DNA of 64,000 bases, from the NCBI RefSeq assembly GCF_010384365.1, contig NZ_CP048397.1:6324001-6388000 (forward strand), read 5' to 3'. The notes beneath the pieces are model-generated. The model made no database searches. It worked only from the letters and a program-made list of their open reading frames with translations, and was not told the origin of the DNA. A program made the position numbers and the translations under genes. This DNA comes from Streptomyces sp. S4.7 (GTDB lineage: Bacteria > Actinomycetota > Actinomycetes > Streptomycetales > Streptomycetaceae). Of this stretch, positions 52,149-61,558 are shown piece by piece. Position 1 is the first letter of the stretch. Every line of letters begins with the position of its first letter.

Positions 52149-54533
52149 ATGGCGACCACGGGCACACCCACCGACATCACACAGGGCTCCAGGACCAGGG
52201 GCGGCATCGGCGAGTCCACACTCCGCCCCGACGGCATCCTCAAGGTCACCGGCGAGTTCGCGTACTCCTCCGACATGTGGCACGAGGACATGCTGTGGGG
52301 TCACACCCTGCGCAGCACCGTCGCGCACGCCGAGATCCGCTCCATCGACACGGCCGAGGCGCTGGCCACCCCCGGCGTGTACGCGGTCCTCACCTACGAC
52401 GACCTGCCGGCCGAGGTGAAGCGCTACGGCCTGGAGTTCCAGGACACCCCCGTCCTCGCCCACGGCAAGGTCCGCCACCACGGCGAGCCCGTCGCGATCG
52501 TCGCGGCCGACCACCCCGAGACCGCGCGCCGGGCCGCCGCCAAGATCCGGATCGACTACGCCGACCTGCCGGTCGTCACCGACGAGGCGTCCGCGACGGC
52601 CGAGGGCGCGCCGCTGGTCCACGAGCACCGCGACGACCACCACGCGGAGCACGTGCCGCACCCGAACATCGTCCACCGCCAGCCCATCGTGCGCGGTGAC
52701 GCGGCCGGGGCCGCCGCGCGGGCCGACGTCGTCGTCTCCGGCGAGTACGTCTTCGGCATGCAGGACCAGGCGTTCCTCGGCCCGGAGTCCGGCCTCGCCG
52801 TACCGGGTGAGGACGGCGGCGTCGACCTGTACGTCGCCACGCAGTGGCTGCACTCCGACCTCCGCCAGATCGCGCCCGTCCTCGGCCTGCCCGAGGACAA
52901 GGTCCGGATGACGCTCTCCGGCGTCGGCGGCGCCTTCGGCGGCCGTGAGGACCTGTCGATGCAGATCCACGCGTGCCTGCTGGCCCTGCGTACCGGGAAA
53001 CCGGTCAAGATCGTCTACAACCGGTTCGAGTCGTTCTTCGGGCATGTCCACCGCCATCCGGCGAAGCTCTGGTACGAGCACGGGGCCACCAGGGAAGGCA
53101 AGCTCACGCACATGAAGTGCCGGATCGTGCTGGACGGCGGCGCGTACGCCTCCGCGTCCCCGGCCGTCGTCGGCAACGCCTCCTCGCTCTCCGTGGGCCC
53201 CTACGCCGTCGAGGACGTCGACATCGAGGCACTGGCGCTCTACACCAACAACCCGCCCTGCGGCGCGATGCGCGGCTTCGGAGCCGTACAGGCGTGCTTC
53301 GCGTACGAGGCGCAGATGGACAAGCTCGCCGCCGGACTCGACATGGACCCCGTGGAGTTCCGCCGTCTCAACGCCATGGAGCAGGGCACGCTCCTGCCCA
53401 CCGGGCAGCGCGTCGACTCGCCCGCGCCCGTCGCCGAACTGCTGCGCCGCGTCAAGGCGCGCCCGATGCCGCCCGAGAGGCAGTGGCTCGCGGCGGGCGA
53501 GGCGGCCGACGTACGGGCCCTGCCCGGCGGGCTGTCCAACACCACGCACGGCGAAGGCGTCGTACGGGGCGTGGGCTACGCGGTCGGCCTCAAGAACGTC
53601 GGCTTCTCCGAGGGCTTCGACGACTACTCCACTGCCCGCGTGCGGATGGAGGTCATCAACGGCGAGCCGGTCGCCACCGTGCACACCGCGATGGCGGAGG
53701 TCGGCCAGGGCGGTGTCACCGTCCACGCGCAGATCGCCCGCACCGAACTGGGCGTCGCCCAGGTGACGATCCAGCCGGCCGACACCCGGGTGGGATCCGC
53801 CGGTTCGACCTCCGCGTCCCGTCAGACGTACGTCACGGGCGGTGCGATCAAGAACACCTGCGAGCACGTCCGCGAGAAGGTCCTGGAGATCGGCCGGGCC
53901 AGGTTCGGCACGTACCACCCCGCCTGGGCCACGGCCGAACTGCTGCTGGAGAGCGGCAAGGTCGTCACCGACGGCGGGGAGGTCCTGGCCGATCTGGTGG
54001 ACGTCCTGGAGGGCGAGTCGGTCGACCTCGAACTGGAATGGCGCCACCGGCCCACGCAGGCGTTCGACCTGCGTACGGGGCAGGGGAACGGCCATGTCCA
54101 GTACTCGTTCGCCGCGCACCGCGCGGTGGTCGAGGTCGACACGGAACTGGGCCTGGTCAAGGTGGTCGAGCTGGCCGTGGCGCAGGACGTCGGCAAGGCG
54201 CTCAACCCGCTGTCCGTCCTCGGCCAGATCCAGGGTGGCACCACCCAGGGTCTGGGCGTGGCGGTCATGGAGGAGATCATCGTCGACCCGAAGACCGCGA
54301 AGGTGCGCAACCCGTCCTTCACGGACTATCTGATCCCCACCATCCTCGACACGCCGACGATCCCGGTCGATGTGCTCGAACTGGCCGACGAACACGCGCC
54401 GTACGGGCTGCGTGGCATCGGCGAGGCCCCGACCCTGTCGTCGACCCCCGCCGTGCTCGCGGCGATCCGCAACGCGACGGGTCTGGAGCTGAACAGGACC
54501 CCGGTACGGCCGGAGCACCTGACCGGCACCTGA
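52149..54533 (+). CDS. xdhA: Xanthine dehydrogenase molybdopterin-binding subunit
   Basis: 794 residues. The molybdenum-cofactor subunit, which oxidises hypoxanthine and xanthine. GVGGAFGGRED, CGAMRGFGAVQ (the substrate Arg) and the catalytic Glu in GLRGIGEAPTLSS mark it as a purine rather than an aldehyde oxidase. Start ATG 52149, 2 bp after the FeS subunit. Followed by a strong terminator hairpin. Confidence 0.92.
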   Translation: MATTGTPTDITQGSRTRGGIGESTLRPDGILKVTGEFAYSSDMWHEDMLWGHTLRSTVAHAEIRSIDTAEALATPGVYAVLTYDDLPAEVKRYGLEFQDTPVLAHGKVRHHGEPVAIVAADHPETARRAAAKIRIDYADLPVVTDEASATAEGAPLVHEHRDDHHAEHVPHPNIVHRQPIVRGDAAGAAARADVVVSGEYVFGMQDQAFLGPESGLAVPGEDGGVDLYVATQWLHSDLRQIAPVLGLPEDKVRMTLSGVGGAFGGREDLSMQIHACLLALRTGKPVKIVYNRFESFFGHVHRHPAKLWYEHGATREGKLTHMKCRIVLDGGAYASASPAVVGNASSLSVGPYAVEDVDIEALALYTNNPPCGAMRGFGAVQACFAYEAQMDKLAAGLDMDPVEFRRLNAMEQGTLLPTGQRVDSPAPVAELLRRVKARPMPPERQWLAAGEAADVRALPGGLSNTTHGEGVVRGVGYAVGLKNVGFSEGFDDYSTARVRMEVINGEPVATVHTAMAEVGQGGVTVHAQIARTELGVAQVTIQPADTRVGSAGSTSASRQTYVTGGAIKNTCEHVREKVLEIGRARFGTYHPAWATAELLLESGKVVTDGGEVLADLVDVLEGESVDLELEWRHRPTQAFDLRTGQGNGHVQYSFAAHRAVVEVDTELGLVKVVELAVAQDVGKALNPLSVLGQIQGGTTQGLGVAVMEEIIVDPKTAKVRNPSFTDYLIPTILDTPTIPVDVLELADEHAPYGLRGIGEAPTLSSTPAVLAAIRNATGLELNRTPVRPEHLTGT

Positions 54534-54550
54534 CGGGCACCTGCCCGGAC

Positions 54551-54584
54551 GCTCCGGGCGGCGCCCATCGGTGCCGCCCGGAGC
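54551..54584 (+). terminator. Hairpin after the xdh genes
   Basis: GCTCCGGGCGGC pairs perfectly with GCCGCCCGGAGC over a 10-nt loop, 17 bp after the stop. Confidence 0.7.
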
Positions 54585-54617
54585 CCCGGCCGCCGCCGCA
54601 CCGCTCGCGGCGGCACA

Positions 54618-54635
54618 GCGGTACCGCGGTACCGC
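54618..54635. promoter_or_regulatory. 18-bp perfect palindrome upstream of the purine permease
   Basis: GCGGTACCGCGGTACCGC is identical to its complement and lies 130 bp before the permease ATG, just after the xdh terminator. Candidate operator for the permease gene. Confidence 0.5.
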
Positions 54636-54764
54636 GACACCCTCGTAAGACAACCCAGTTCGCCTCGGGCCGTCCCCCGGGTCGTGCAGCCCACGCACCA
54701 TCCCAAATCCCGCATCTGAGAAGTCCCACCGCGGGTGCCCCTGTGAACCTTGGGAGTAGGCATC

Positions 54765-56225
54765 ATGACCCAGCAGTCCGTGGAGCCCGTGACACCCGCC
54801 GAGGACGCCGGCCCAGGCTCGCGTCCCCCGGCCGGAAGGTCCTGGCTCGACCGGTATTTCCACATATCCCAGCGGGGATCCACCGTCGCGCGCGAAGTGC
54901 GCGGCGGCGTCACGACCTTCATGGCCATGGCGTACATCCTGCTGCTCAACCCGCTCATCCTGGGCGGGAAGGACGTCGCGGGCAATGTGCTCGGCCAGCC
55001 CGCGCTGATCACCGCCACCGTCGTCGCCGCGGCCGTCACCACGCTGCTGATGGGCTTCGTCGGCAAGGTGCCGCTGGCCCTCGCCGCCGGTCTCTCCGTC
55101 TCCGGCGTCATCTCCACGCAGGTCGCCCCCAACATGACCTGGCCGCAGGCCATGGGCATGTGCGTGATGTACGGCGTCGTGATCATGCTGCTGGTCGTCA
55201 CCGGCCTGCGCGAGATGATCATGAACGCGATCCCGCTCGCGCTCAAGCACGCCATCACGATGGGCATCGGCACCTTCATCGCATTGATCGGCCTGGTCAA
55301 GGCGGGGTTCGTACACGCCTCCGAGGGCGGCGGACCCGTCACCCTGGGCCCGGCCGGCGAACTCGCCGGCTGGCCGGTCCTGATCTTCGCCGTCACGCTG
55401 CTGCTGATCTTCATGCTCCAGGCGCGCGAGGTGCCCGGCGCGATCCTGATCGGCATCGTCGTCGGTACGATCGTCGCCGCCGTGCTCAACGCGGCCGGTG
55501 TCATCGGCGCCAGGGCGTGGGCGGGCGGACCGCCCGAACTGGCCGGCGGCGCCGTCTCCATGCCGGACTTCTCGCTCTTCGGGGACGTCGAGTTCGGCGG
55601 CTGGGGCGAGGTCGGCGCGATGACCGTCGGCATGATCGTCTTCACGCTCGTGCTCGCCGGCTTCTTCGACGCCATGGCCACCATCATCGGCGTCGGTACG
55701 GAGGCCGGGCTCGCCGACGACAAGGGCCGTATGCCGGGTCTGTCGAAGGCGCTGTTCATCGACGGCGCGGGCGGTGTCGTCGGCGGTGTGGCGGGCGGTT
55801 CGGGACAGACCGTGTTCGTGGAGTCCGCGACCGGGGTCGGCGAGGGGGCCCGTACGGGCTTCGCCTCCGTCGTCACCGGCCTCTTCTTCGCCGCCTGTCT
55901 GTTCTTCAGCCCGATCACCCAGATCGTCCCCGGCGAGGTCGCGGCGGCGGCCCTGGTGGTCATCGGGGCGATGATGATGCAGAACGCCAAGCACGTCGAC
56001 TGGAACGACCGCGCCGTCGCCGTCCCGGTCTTCCTGACCGTCGTGATCATGCCGTTCACCTACCAGATCACCGCCGGAGTCGCCGCCGGCGTCATCTCCT
56101 ACGTCGCCATCAAGGTCGCCCAGGGCAAGGTCCGGGAGATCGGCGCCTTCATGTGGGGGCTGACCGTGATCTTCCTCGTCTTCTTCGCGCTCCACCCGAT
56201 CGAGGGCTGGCTCGGCGTGAACTGA
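54765..56225 (+). CDS. NCS2 AzgA-like purine permease
   Basis: 486 residues with about 12-14 hydrophobic segments of the AzgA (NCS2-2) type: YFHISQRGSTVAREVRGGVT, a TFMAMAYILLLNP helix, LAGFFDAMATIIGVGTEAGL and GGSGQTVFVESATGVGEGAR. It should import hypoxanthine, adenine or guanine, feeding the upstream dehydrogenase. ATG 54765 follows GGGAG. It has its own promoter region separated by a terminator and lies before the XdhC-type gene. Confidence 0.9.
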   Translation: MTQQSVEPVTPAEDAGPGSRPPAGRSWLDRYFHISQRGSTVAREVRGGVTTFMAMAYILLLNPLILGGKDVAGNVLGQPALITATVVAAAVTTLLMGFVGKVPLALAAGLSVSGVISTQVAPNMTWPQAMGMCVMYGVVIMLLVVTGLREMIMNAIPLALKHAITMGIGTFIALIGLVKAGFVHASEGGGPVTLGPAGELAGWPVLIFAVTLLLIFMLQAREVPGAILIGIVVGTIVAAVLNAAGVIGARAWAGGPPELAGGAVSMPDFSLFGDVEFGGWGEVGAMTVGMIVFTLVLAGFFDAMATIIGVGTEAGLADDKGRMPGLSKALFIDGAGGVVGGVAGGSGQTVFVESATGVGEGARTGFASVVTGLFFAACLFFSPITQIVPGEVAAAALVVIGAMMMQNAKHVDWNDRAVAVPVFLTVVIMPFTYQITAGVAAGVISYVAIKVAQGKVREIGAFMWGLTVIFLVFFALHPIEGWLGVN

Positions 56226-56301
56226 CGCCACCGCGTCCCGACGGCGCCGACGCGCCGCGTCCCCCCGTACATCCGATACTGAGAGACCAGAGGAGGCGGA
56301 C

Positions 56302-57453
56302 ATGCTGGACATCGCCGACGAACTGAACCGGTGGGTCGAGCAGGGACGGGACTTCGCCGTGGCCACCGTGGTGGCCGTCGGCGGCAGCGCGCCCCGGCAG
56401 CCGGGCGCCGCCCTCGCCGTCGACAGCGAGGGCAGAGCGATCGGCTCCGTCTCGGGCGGATGTGTGGAGGGCGCGGTCTACGACCTGTGCCGGCAGTCCC
56501 TGGACGACGGCGAGACCGTCCTCCAGACGTTCGGCTACAGCGACGAGGACGCCTTCGCCGTGGGACTGACCTGCGGCGGCGTCATCGACATCCTCGTCAC
56601 CCCGGTACGCGCGGACTCCCCCGGCAGGGACGTGTTCGCCGCCGCGCTGTCCGCCGCCGCCGGAGGTCGGGCGGCGGCCGTCGCGCGGGTCACCGACGGC
56701 CCCCCGGAACTGCGCGGCCGAGCCCTCCTCGTACGCCCCGGGGGAGCGTACGAGGGGACGCTGGGCGGCCACCCGGCGCTGGACGGCACGGCGGCGGACG
56801 AGGCCCGCGCCCTGCTGGACGCGGGACACACCGGCACCGTCACAATCGGCGAGGACGGCTCGCGCTGCGGACGGCCCCTGACACTCCTCGTCGAGTCGAG
56901 CGTGCCGGCCCCGCGCATGATCGTCTTCGGTGCCATCGACTTCGCGTCCGCGCTGGTCAGGGTCGGGAAGTTCCTCGGCTACCACGTCACGGTGTGCGAC
57001 GCCCGCCCCGTCTTCGCCACCCGCGCCCGCTTCCCGGACGCCGAAGAGATCGTGGTGGACTGGCCGCACCGCTATCTGGAGTCGACGCGGACCGACGGCC
57101 GTACGGTGCTCTGCGTGCTGACCCACGACGCCAAGTTCGACGTCCCCCTGCTGCGACTCGCCCTCAGACTGCCCGTCGCCTACGTCGGTGCCATGGGCTC
57201 CCGGCGCACACACCTCGACCGCAACGAGCGGCTGCGCGGCGTCGGCGTCAGCGAACTGGAGCTGACGAGGCTGCGCAGCCCCATCGGCCTGGACCTCGGG
57301 GCACGTACGCCGGAGGAGACCGCGCTGTCGATCGCGGCGGAGATCGTCGCGAACCGGCGCGGCGGCACCGGCGTCTCACTGACCGGCGCCCACACCCCGA
57401 TCCACCACGACGGGAACCGGGCCCCCACGGGCCGTATCGGCTCCGTCGCCTGA
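56302..57453 (+). CDS. XdhC/CoxF-type molybdoenzyme maturation protein
   Basis: 383 residues of the XdhC/CoxF family, which helps insert the sulfurated molybdenum cofactor. VVAVGGSAPRQPGAALAVDS and SVSGGCVEGAVYDLCR are the N-terminal XdhC signature, and the C-terminal Rossmann part (IVFGAIDFASALVRVGKFLG, VGAMGSRRTHLDRNERL) follows. ATG 56302 after AGAGGAGG. The last 78 bp overlap the convergent beta-lactamase-like gene. Confidence 0.9.
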   Translation: MLDIADELNRWVEQGRDFAVATVVAVGGSAPRQPGAALAVDSEGRAIGSVSGGCVEGAVYDLCRQSLDDGETVLQTFGYSDEDAFAVGLTCGGVIDILVTPVRADSPGRDVFAAALSAAAGGRAAAVARVTDGPPELRGRALLVRPGGAYEGTLGGHPALDGTAADEARALLDAGHTGTVTIGEDGSRCGRPLTLLVESSVPAPRMIVFGAIDFASALVRVGKFLGYHVTVCDARPVFATRARFPDAEEIVVDWPHRYLESTRTDGRTVLCVLTHDAKFDVPLLRLALRLPVAYVGAMGSRRTHLDRNERLRGVGVSELELTRLRSPIGLDLGARTPEETALSIAAEIVANRRGGTGVSLTGAHTPIHHDGNRAPTGRIGSVA

Positions 57454-59139
57454 GATTGCGGGCCCGTCGCCGGCCGGCCGCCGTCCCCGGAGTACCGCAC
57501 GGGCCAGGTGGCCACCCCGTGAGGCGATCACCGCGGCCGACGCCAGCGCCGCCGCCGCGACACACACCACCAGAGCGGGCCACACGTACACCACCTGGGC
57601 GAACGTGCCCTCCCGTCGCATCAGCAGGCCCACCAGATCGGCGAGCCACACCAGACAGCCGACCGGCAGCGCGTACGGCAGGGTCCGCAGCCCCGCACGC
57701 CACAGCGGGCGTCCGGCCGCGCGCCGCGCCCAGCCCCGCGCCCGTACGGCGCCGAGGGTGCCGAGCCCCAGTGCGAGCAGCGTCAGCGCGGCGAGGACAT
57801 GGTCGGCGGTCATGGTGAACGGCTCCCTGATCTCCGCCGGGCGGCCCTCGGCCAGATCCCGCAGCCCGTCCGCGATGCCCGCGCTGTCGTCGCCGGAGAT
57901 CATGCCGGTGTTGCTGACGACGGCGATGCCGATCCTCCGGTCCGGCAGAAGGAGCTGGATGGCGTTCTGGGTCAGCAGCTCACCGGTGTGCTGGAGCGGC
58001 GGCGACTCCTTCTCCCCGTCCTTTCCCCCTTCGCTCCCGCCGCTCCTGTCGTGCTGTTCGCCGAGCGACCAGCCCATGGCGTAGTTCTCGCCCCCGGGCG
58101 GTGTGTGCATGGTGGCCACGCTCCGCGCGGAGACGACCCGCCTGCCGTCCGCGCCGACGCCGCCGTTGTTCTGTGCGATCAGCCAGTGGGCCAGGTCGTC
58201 GGCGGTGGTGACGACACCGTGGCCGCCCGCCGTGAACCAGCGCGGGTGCGCGCGCTCCACCACCCGGCCGTAGGCCCGTACGTATCCCCGCGCGTTCTCG
58301 GGCATGTCGGTGGTGGCGTCGACGGAACGCGAGTCCGTCATCCGCAGGGGTGCGAAGACATGGCCGCGGAGGCGGTCGGCGAACGGCTCGCCGGTGACCA
58401 CCTCGACCAGCCGGGCCGCGACGAAGTAGTTGGGGTTGTGGTAGCTCCACCGGGTCCCCGGCTCGGCGGCCAGACGGGCCCCGCGCATCCGGGCCACCGC
58501 CCCCTTCAAGGTGTGCGCCTGCGGCAGTGCCAGATCGGGGAAGGCCGAATCGGCCATGCCGGACGTCTGGTCGAGCAGCTGCCGGACGGTGATCCGCGCG
58601 GCCCGCTCGTCGGCCATGGTGAACTCCGGCAGATAGCCCCGTACGGGCCGGTCGAGTTCGACCTTCCCCTCGTCGACGAGCTGCATGACGGCGAGCGCGG
58701 TCATGGACTTGGAGAGCGAGGCCACCGGGACCGGCGTCCGCCCCGTCATGGCCGTCCCGCCGGCCGTGCGCCCGTACCCGCCGGTGTGGACGACCTCCCC
58801 GCCCCTGGTCACCGCCACCACGGCGCCGGGCAGCCCGGTCTCCGTCAAATAGCTGTTCACGAAGCGGTCTATCGCGGCGGGGGTCAGGGTGGCGGGCACG
58901 GGGGCCGGTCCGGCGAGCGCGGTCGGGACGGGGCCCGCGAGGGCGACGGCCGTGACACCGAGCGCGGCGACGAGCCGCCCCGCCGTGCGCCGGCCGGGCG
59001 CGAAGCGGCCGTGACGGCCGGTTCGCCGGCCGCTTCCCCAGGGCCCGTCCGCCCGCCGGCCGCTCGTCCGCGGGGCCCTCGTCCGGGGCCCGTTCCCGCC
59101 GGGCGCGTTCGTACCGAGTCTGTTCGTGCTGATCCACAT
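57376..59139 (-). CDS. Beta-lactamase-fold serine hydrolase with C-terminal membrane helices
   Basis: 587 residues. A long Arg-rich N-terminus leads to a signal/anchor helix (LVAALGVTAVALAGPVPTAL). The class C beta-lactamase/EstB-like domain has the Ser-Leu-Ser-Lys catalytic block (VASLSKSMTALAVMQLVDEG), the Y-H-N motif (RWSYHNPNYFVAARLVEVV) and HTGELL near the third motif. Three or four hydrophobic helices follow (VLAALTLLALGLGTLGAVRA; VYVWPALVVCVAAAALASA). An exported D-aminopeptidase or esterase, membrane-tethered. Start ATG 59139; overlaps XdhC tail by 78 bp. Confidence 0.82.
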   Translation of the reverse strand: MWISTNRLGTNAPGGNGPRTRAPRTSGRRADGPWGSGRRTGRHGRFAPGRRTAGRLVAALGVTAVALAGPVPTALAGPAPVPATLTPAAIDRFVNSYLTETGLPGAVVAVTRGGEVVHTGGYGRTAGGTAMTGRTPVPVASLSKSMTALAVMQLVDEGKVELDRPVRGYLPEFTMADERAARITVRQLLDQTSGMADSAFPDLALPQAHTLKGAVARMRGARLAAEPGTRWSYHNPNYFVAARLVEVVTGEPFADRLRGHVFAPLRMTDSRSVDATTDMPENARGYVRAYGRVVERAHPRWFTAGGHGVVTTADDLAHWLIAQNNGGVGADGRRVVSARSVATMHTPPGGENYAMGWSLGEQHDRSGGSEGGKDGEKESPPLQHTGELLTQNAIQLLLPDRRIGIAVVSNTGMISGDDSAGIADGLRDLAEGRPAEIREPFTMTADHVLAALTLLALGLGTLGAVRARGWARRAAGRPLWRAGLRTLPYALPVGCLVWLADLVGLLMRREGTFAQVVYVWPALVVCVAAAALASAAVIASRGGHLARAVLRGRRPAGDGPAISGDGADTARGGPVPVVVDRGVGAGQ

Positions 59140-59248
59140 GCCCCGTATCCCACCGCCCGCCGGGTATCCGGCGCATTGGCGTGGACGGGAGTCCGAAGGT
59201 AGTACTGGTCCTACTGTCCGGACCGCGGCCCGCGGCTACGGTCGACGG

Positions 59249-60469
59249 GTGCACCACTCGACAGCCTGGCGGGCCGTGGGCCGGAGCCCGTGGAAGTTCC
59301 TCACCTCCTCCTGGCCCTGGCGTTCCCTCCTCTACCTCCTGACCGGCGGTCTCTTCGGCGCGCTCGTCCTGACGGTCCTCGCGGCGCTGACGCTCGCCGG
59401 TGTCCTCTCCCTGGTCGCCGGCGTCGGAGCCGTACTGCTCCTCGGCGTCGCCCTGTCCGGCATCGTCGTCAGCCGCGTCGAGCGCCGGCGGCTGCGTCTG
59501 ATGGACCCCGACCCGCTCCCCGACCCGCACCGCCCGCCGGCCGCACCCGGGGTGCGCGGCTGGCTGGCCACCCGGCTGCGGGAGCCCGCCACCTGGCGTG
59601 AACTGGGCTTCACCGCCGCGTCGTTGGCCGCGATGTGGTGGATGGACGTGCTGGTGCTGGGGGTCTCGCTCGCCGTCCCGGTGCTCCTGGCCACCTCACC
59701 CGTCGGTGATCCGGACGCCTGGCCGCTGACGGTCCTCGCGCTGTGCCTGGTGCCGGTCGCGCCGTACACCATCACCGTCTGGGCCGGTGCGCGCGCCGCC
59801 ATGACCCGCGCGATCCTCGCCCCCCGCGACGGGGAACTCGGCCGGCAGCTGACCGAGGTACGGGCCTCCCGGGCCCGGCTGGTCGGCTCCTTCGACGCGG
59901 AGCGCCGCAGGATCGAACGGGACCTGCACGACGGGGCCCAGCAGCGGCTCGTCTCGCTCAACGTCCTGCTGGGCATGGCCCGGCTGGACGCGGAGCCCGG
60001 CTCGTCCGTCGCCCGGCAGCTCGGCACCGCGCAGGAACAGGTCACCCTGGCCGTCGACGAGTTGCGCGAGCTGAGCCGGGGCGTGCACCCCAAGGCACTG
60101 ACGGACCACGGACTGCCCGAGGCCGTCGGCAATCTCACCGCCCGCTCCGTCCTGCCGGTCACCGTCGACATCCGGCTGCCGCACCGCCCGCCGGCCGCCG
60201 TGGAGACGGCCGCGTACTTCGTCGTCGCCGAAGCCCTCGCCAACGCGACCAAGCACAGCGCGGCCACCCGCGCCGAGGTGCACGCGCGGCTGCACGCCGA
60301 CGTACTGACGCTCAGCATCAGCGACAACGGTGTGGGCGGCGCCGATCCGGCGGCCGGTACCGGGCTGGTCGGCCTCGCCGACCGGGTCGCCGCCGCCGAT
60401 GGCAGACTGCGGATCTCCAGCCCGGCCGGTGGCCCCACCCTGCTGCACGCGGAGATCCCATGTCGCTGA
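59249..60469 (+). CDS. Two-component sensor histidine kinase (HisKA_3 type)
   Basis: 406 residues from GTG 59249. Two pairs of hydrophobic segments at the N-terminus (LLYLLTGGLFGALVLTVLAA; VLSLVAGVGAVLLLGVALSG; MDVLVLGVSLAVPVLLATS; VLALCLVPVAPYTITVWAGA) precede a dimerisation box with the phospho-acceptor His (RRIERDLHDGAQQRLVSLNV) and a GHKL domain (VAEALANATKHS, ISDNGVGG, GLVGLADRV). It phosphorylates the response regulator encoded next, with a 10-bp gene overlap. Signal unknown. Confidence 0.9.
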   Translation: MHHSTAWRAVGRSPWKFLTSSWPWRSLLYLLTGGLFGALVLTVLAALTLAGVLSLVAGVGAVLLLGVALSGIVVSRVERRRLRLMDPDPLPDPHRPPAAPGVRGWLATRLREPATWRELGFTAASLAAMWWMDVLVLGVSLAVPVLLATSPVGDPDAWPLTVLALCLVPVAPYTITVWAGARAAMTRAILAPRDGELGRQLTEVRASRARLVGSFDAERRRIERDLHDGAQQRLVSLNVLLGMARLDAEPGSSVARQLGTAQEQVTLAVDELRELSRGVHPKALTDHGLPEAVGNLTARSVLPVTVDIRLPHRPPAAVETAAYFVVAEALANATKHSAATRAEVHARLHADVLTLSISDNGVGGADPAAGTGLVGLADRVAAADGRLRISSPAGGPTLLHAEIPCR

Positions 60470-61107
60470 CCGTCGTCCTCGCCGAGGACTCCCCGCTGAT
60501 GCGCGACGGCCTGGTCGGTGTCCTGACCCGGTTCGGCCACCGGCCCGTCGCCGAGGTCGGCGACGCGGACAGCCTGATCACCGCGGTCCGCGCGCACCGG
60601 CCCGACATCGTCGTCACCGACATCCGCATGCCGCCGGACCACTCGGACGACGGCCTGCGCGCCGCCGTCGCCCTGCGCCGCGAACACCCCGCGCTGCCGG
60701 TCCTGGTGCTCAGCCAGTACGTGGAGCAGTCCTACGCCGCACGCCTGCTCGACCTCGGCAGCGACGGCGGTGTGGGCTATCTGCTCAAGGACCGGGTCAG
60801 CGCGGTGACGGAGTTCGTCGACGCGGTGGTCCGGGTCGCCGCGGGCGAGACGGTGGTGGACCCGGAGGTCGTACGCCAACTCCTGCACCGGCAGCAGGAT
60901 CCGCTCCGGCGGCTCACCCCCAGGGAGCGCGAGGTGCTCTCCCTGATGGCGGAGGGGCGGGCGAACGCGGAGATCGCGCGGCAGCTGTACGTGACGGAGG
61001 CGGCGGTCAACAAGCACGTCAGCGCCATCCTGCAGAAGCTGGACCTGCGCGTGGACGGTGAGGGCCACCGGCGCGTGCTGGCCGTCCTCGCGTATCTGCG
61101 CGCCTGA
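60460..61107 (+). CDS. NarL/LuxR-family response regulator
   Basis: 215 residues. Receiver domain with the phospho-acceptor Asp in VVTDIRMPPD, the Thr/Ser in LVLSQYVE and the Lys in YLLKDRV; C-terminal LuxR HTH (LTPREREVLSLMAEGRANAE, VTEAAVNKHVSAILQKLDL). Partner of the preceding kinase. ATG 60460, before the kinase stop. Confidence 0.92.
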   Translation: MSLTVVLAEDSPLMRDGLVGVLTRFGHRPVAEVGDADSLITAVRAHRPDIVVTDIRMPPDHSDDGLRAAVALRREHPALPVLVLSQYVEQSYAARLLDLGSDGGVGYLLKDRVSAVTEFVDAVVRVAAGETVVDPEVVRQLLHRQQDPLRRLTPREREVLSLMAEGRANAEIARQLYVTEAAVNKHVSAILQKLDLRVDGEGHRRVLAVLAYLRA

Positions 61108-61116
61108 CCGGGGTGT

Positions 61117-61526
61117 CGGGCAACCGAGTCCGAGGCCACCGACCTCTCCCGGATGCGCGAGAGCCTGAGCCCCGTCGCCGACTCGCTCGTCGCCACCCAG
61201 CGCGGCGAGGGGTATCCGGCGCTGATCTCCGGCGCCACGCCCTACCCGTGGGGCTCCAACTCCGCCGTCGTCAACCGGATGGTGCTGCTCGGCACCGCGT
61301 ACGACCTGACCCGCGACCGCGCCCATCTGAAGGCGATGCACCGGGCCATGGACTATCTCCTCGGCCCCTCACCCCCACCGGCCGCCCCGCCGCCAAGTCC
61401 TACGCCGGGCCCGGCACGGCGCCAGGCGCGTGGAGTTCGAAGGAGAACACCATCAACTGGAACGCGCCGCTCGTCTGGGTCGCGGCCTACCTCAAGTCGA
61501 CCGCCCCGGACCTGACTTCACGCTGA
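61117..61526 (+). pseudogene. GH9 cellulase remnant (C-terminal fragment, frameshifted)
   Basis: The first frame reads SDLVATQRGEGYPALISG-like sequence, then YPWGSNSAVVNRMVLLGTAY and AHLKAMHRAMDYLLG, the conserved GH9 endoglucanase block before the catalytic Glu. The frame then shifts to GAWSSKENTINWNAPLVWVA AYLKS-type sequence, the family's C-terminal E-N-T-I-N-W-N-A-P block. The N-terminal catalytic two thirds are missing. A dead cellulase gene lying next to the cellobiose-type repressor cebR. Confidence 0.7.
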
Positions 61527-61558
61527 GCCCGCCGCCCGTCCCGAGATCTCCGGGGTCT

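Noticed and set aside
52086..56366. Minus-strand open frame of about 1,426 codons
   Set aside because: It is the antisense of the xanthine dehydrogenase and permease genes; composition (long Asp/Gly/Arg runs) is that of a high-GC shadow and it has no domains.
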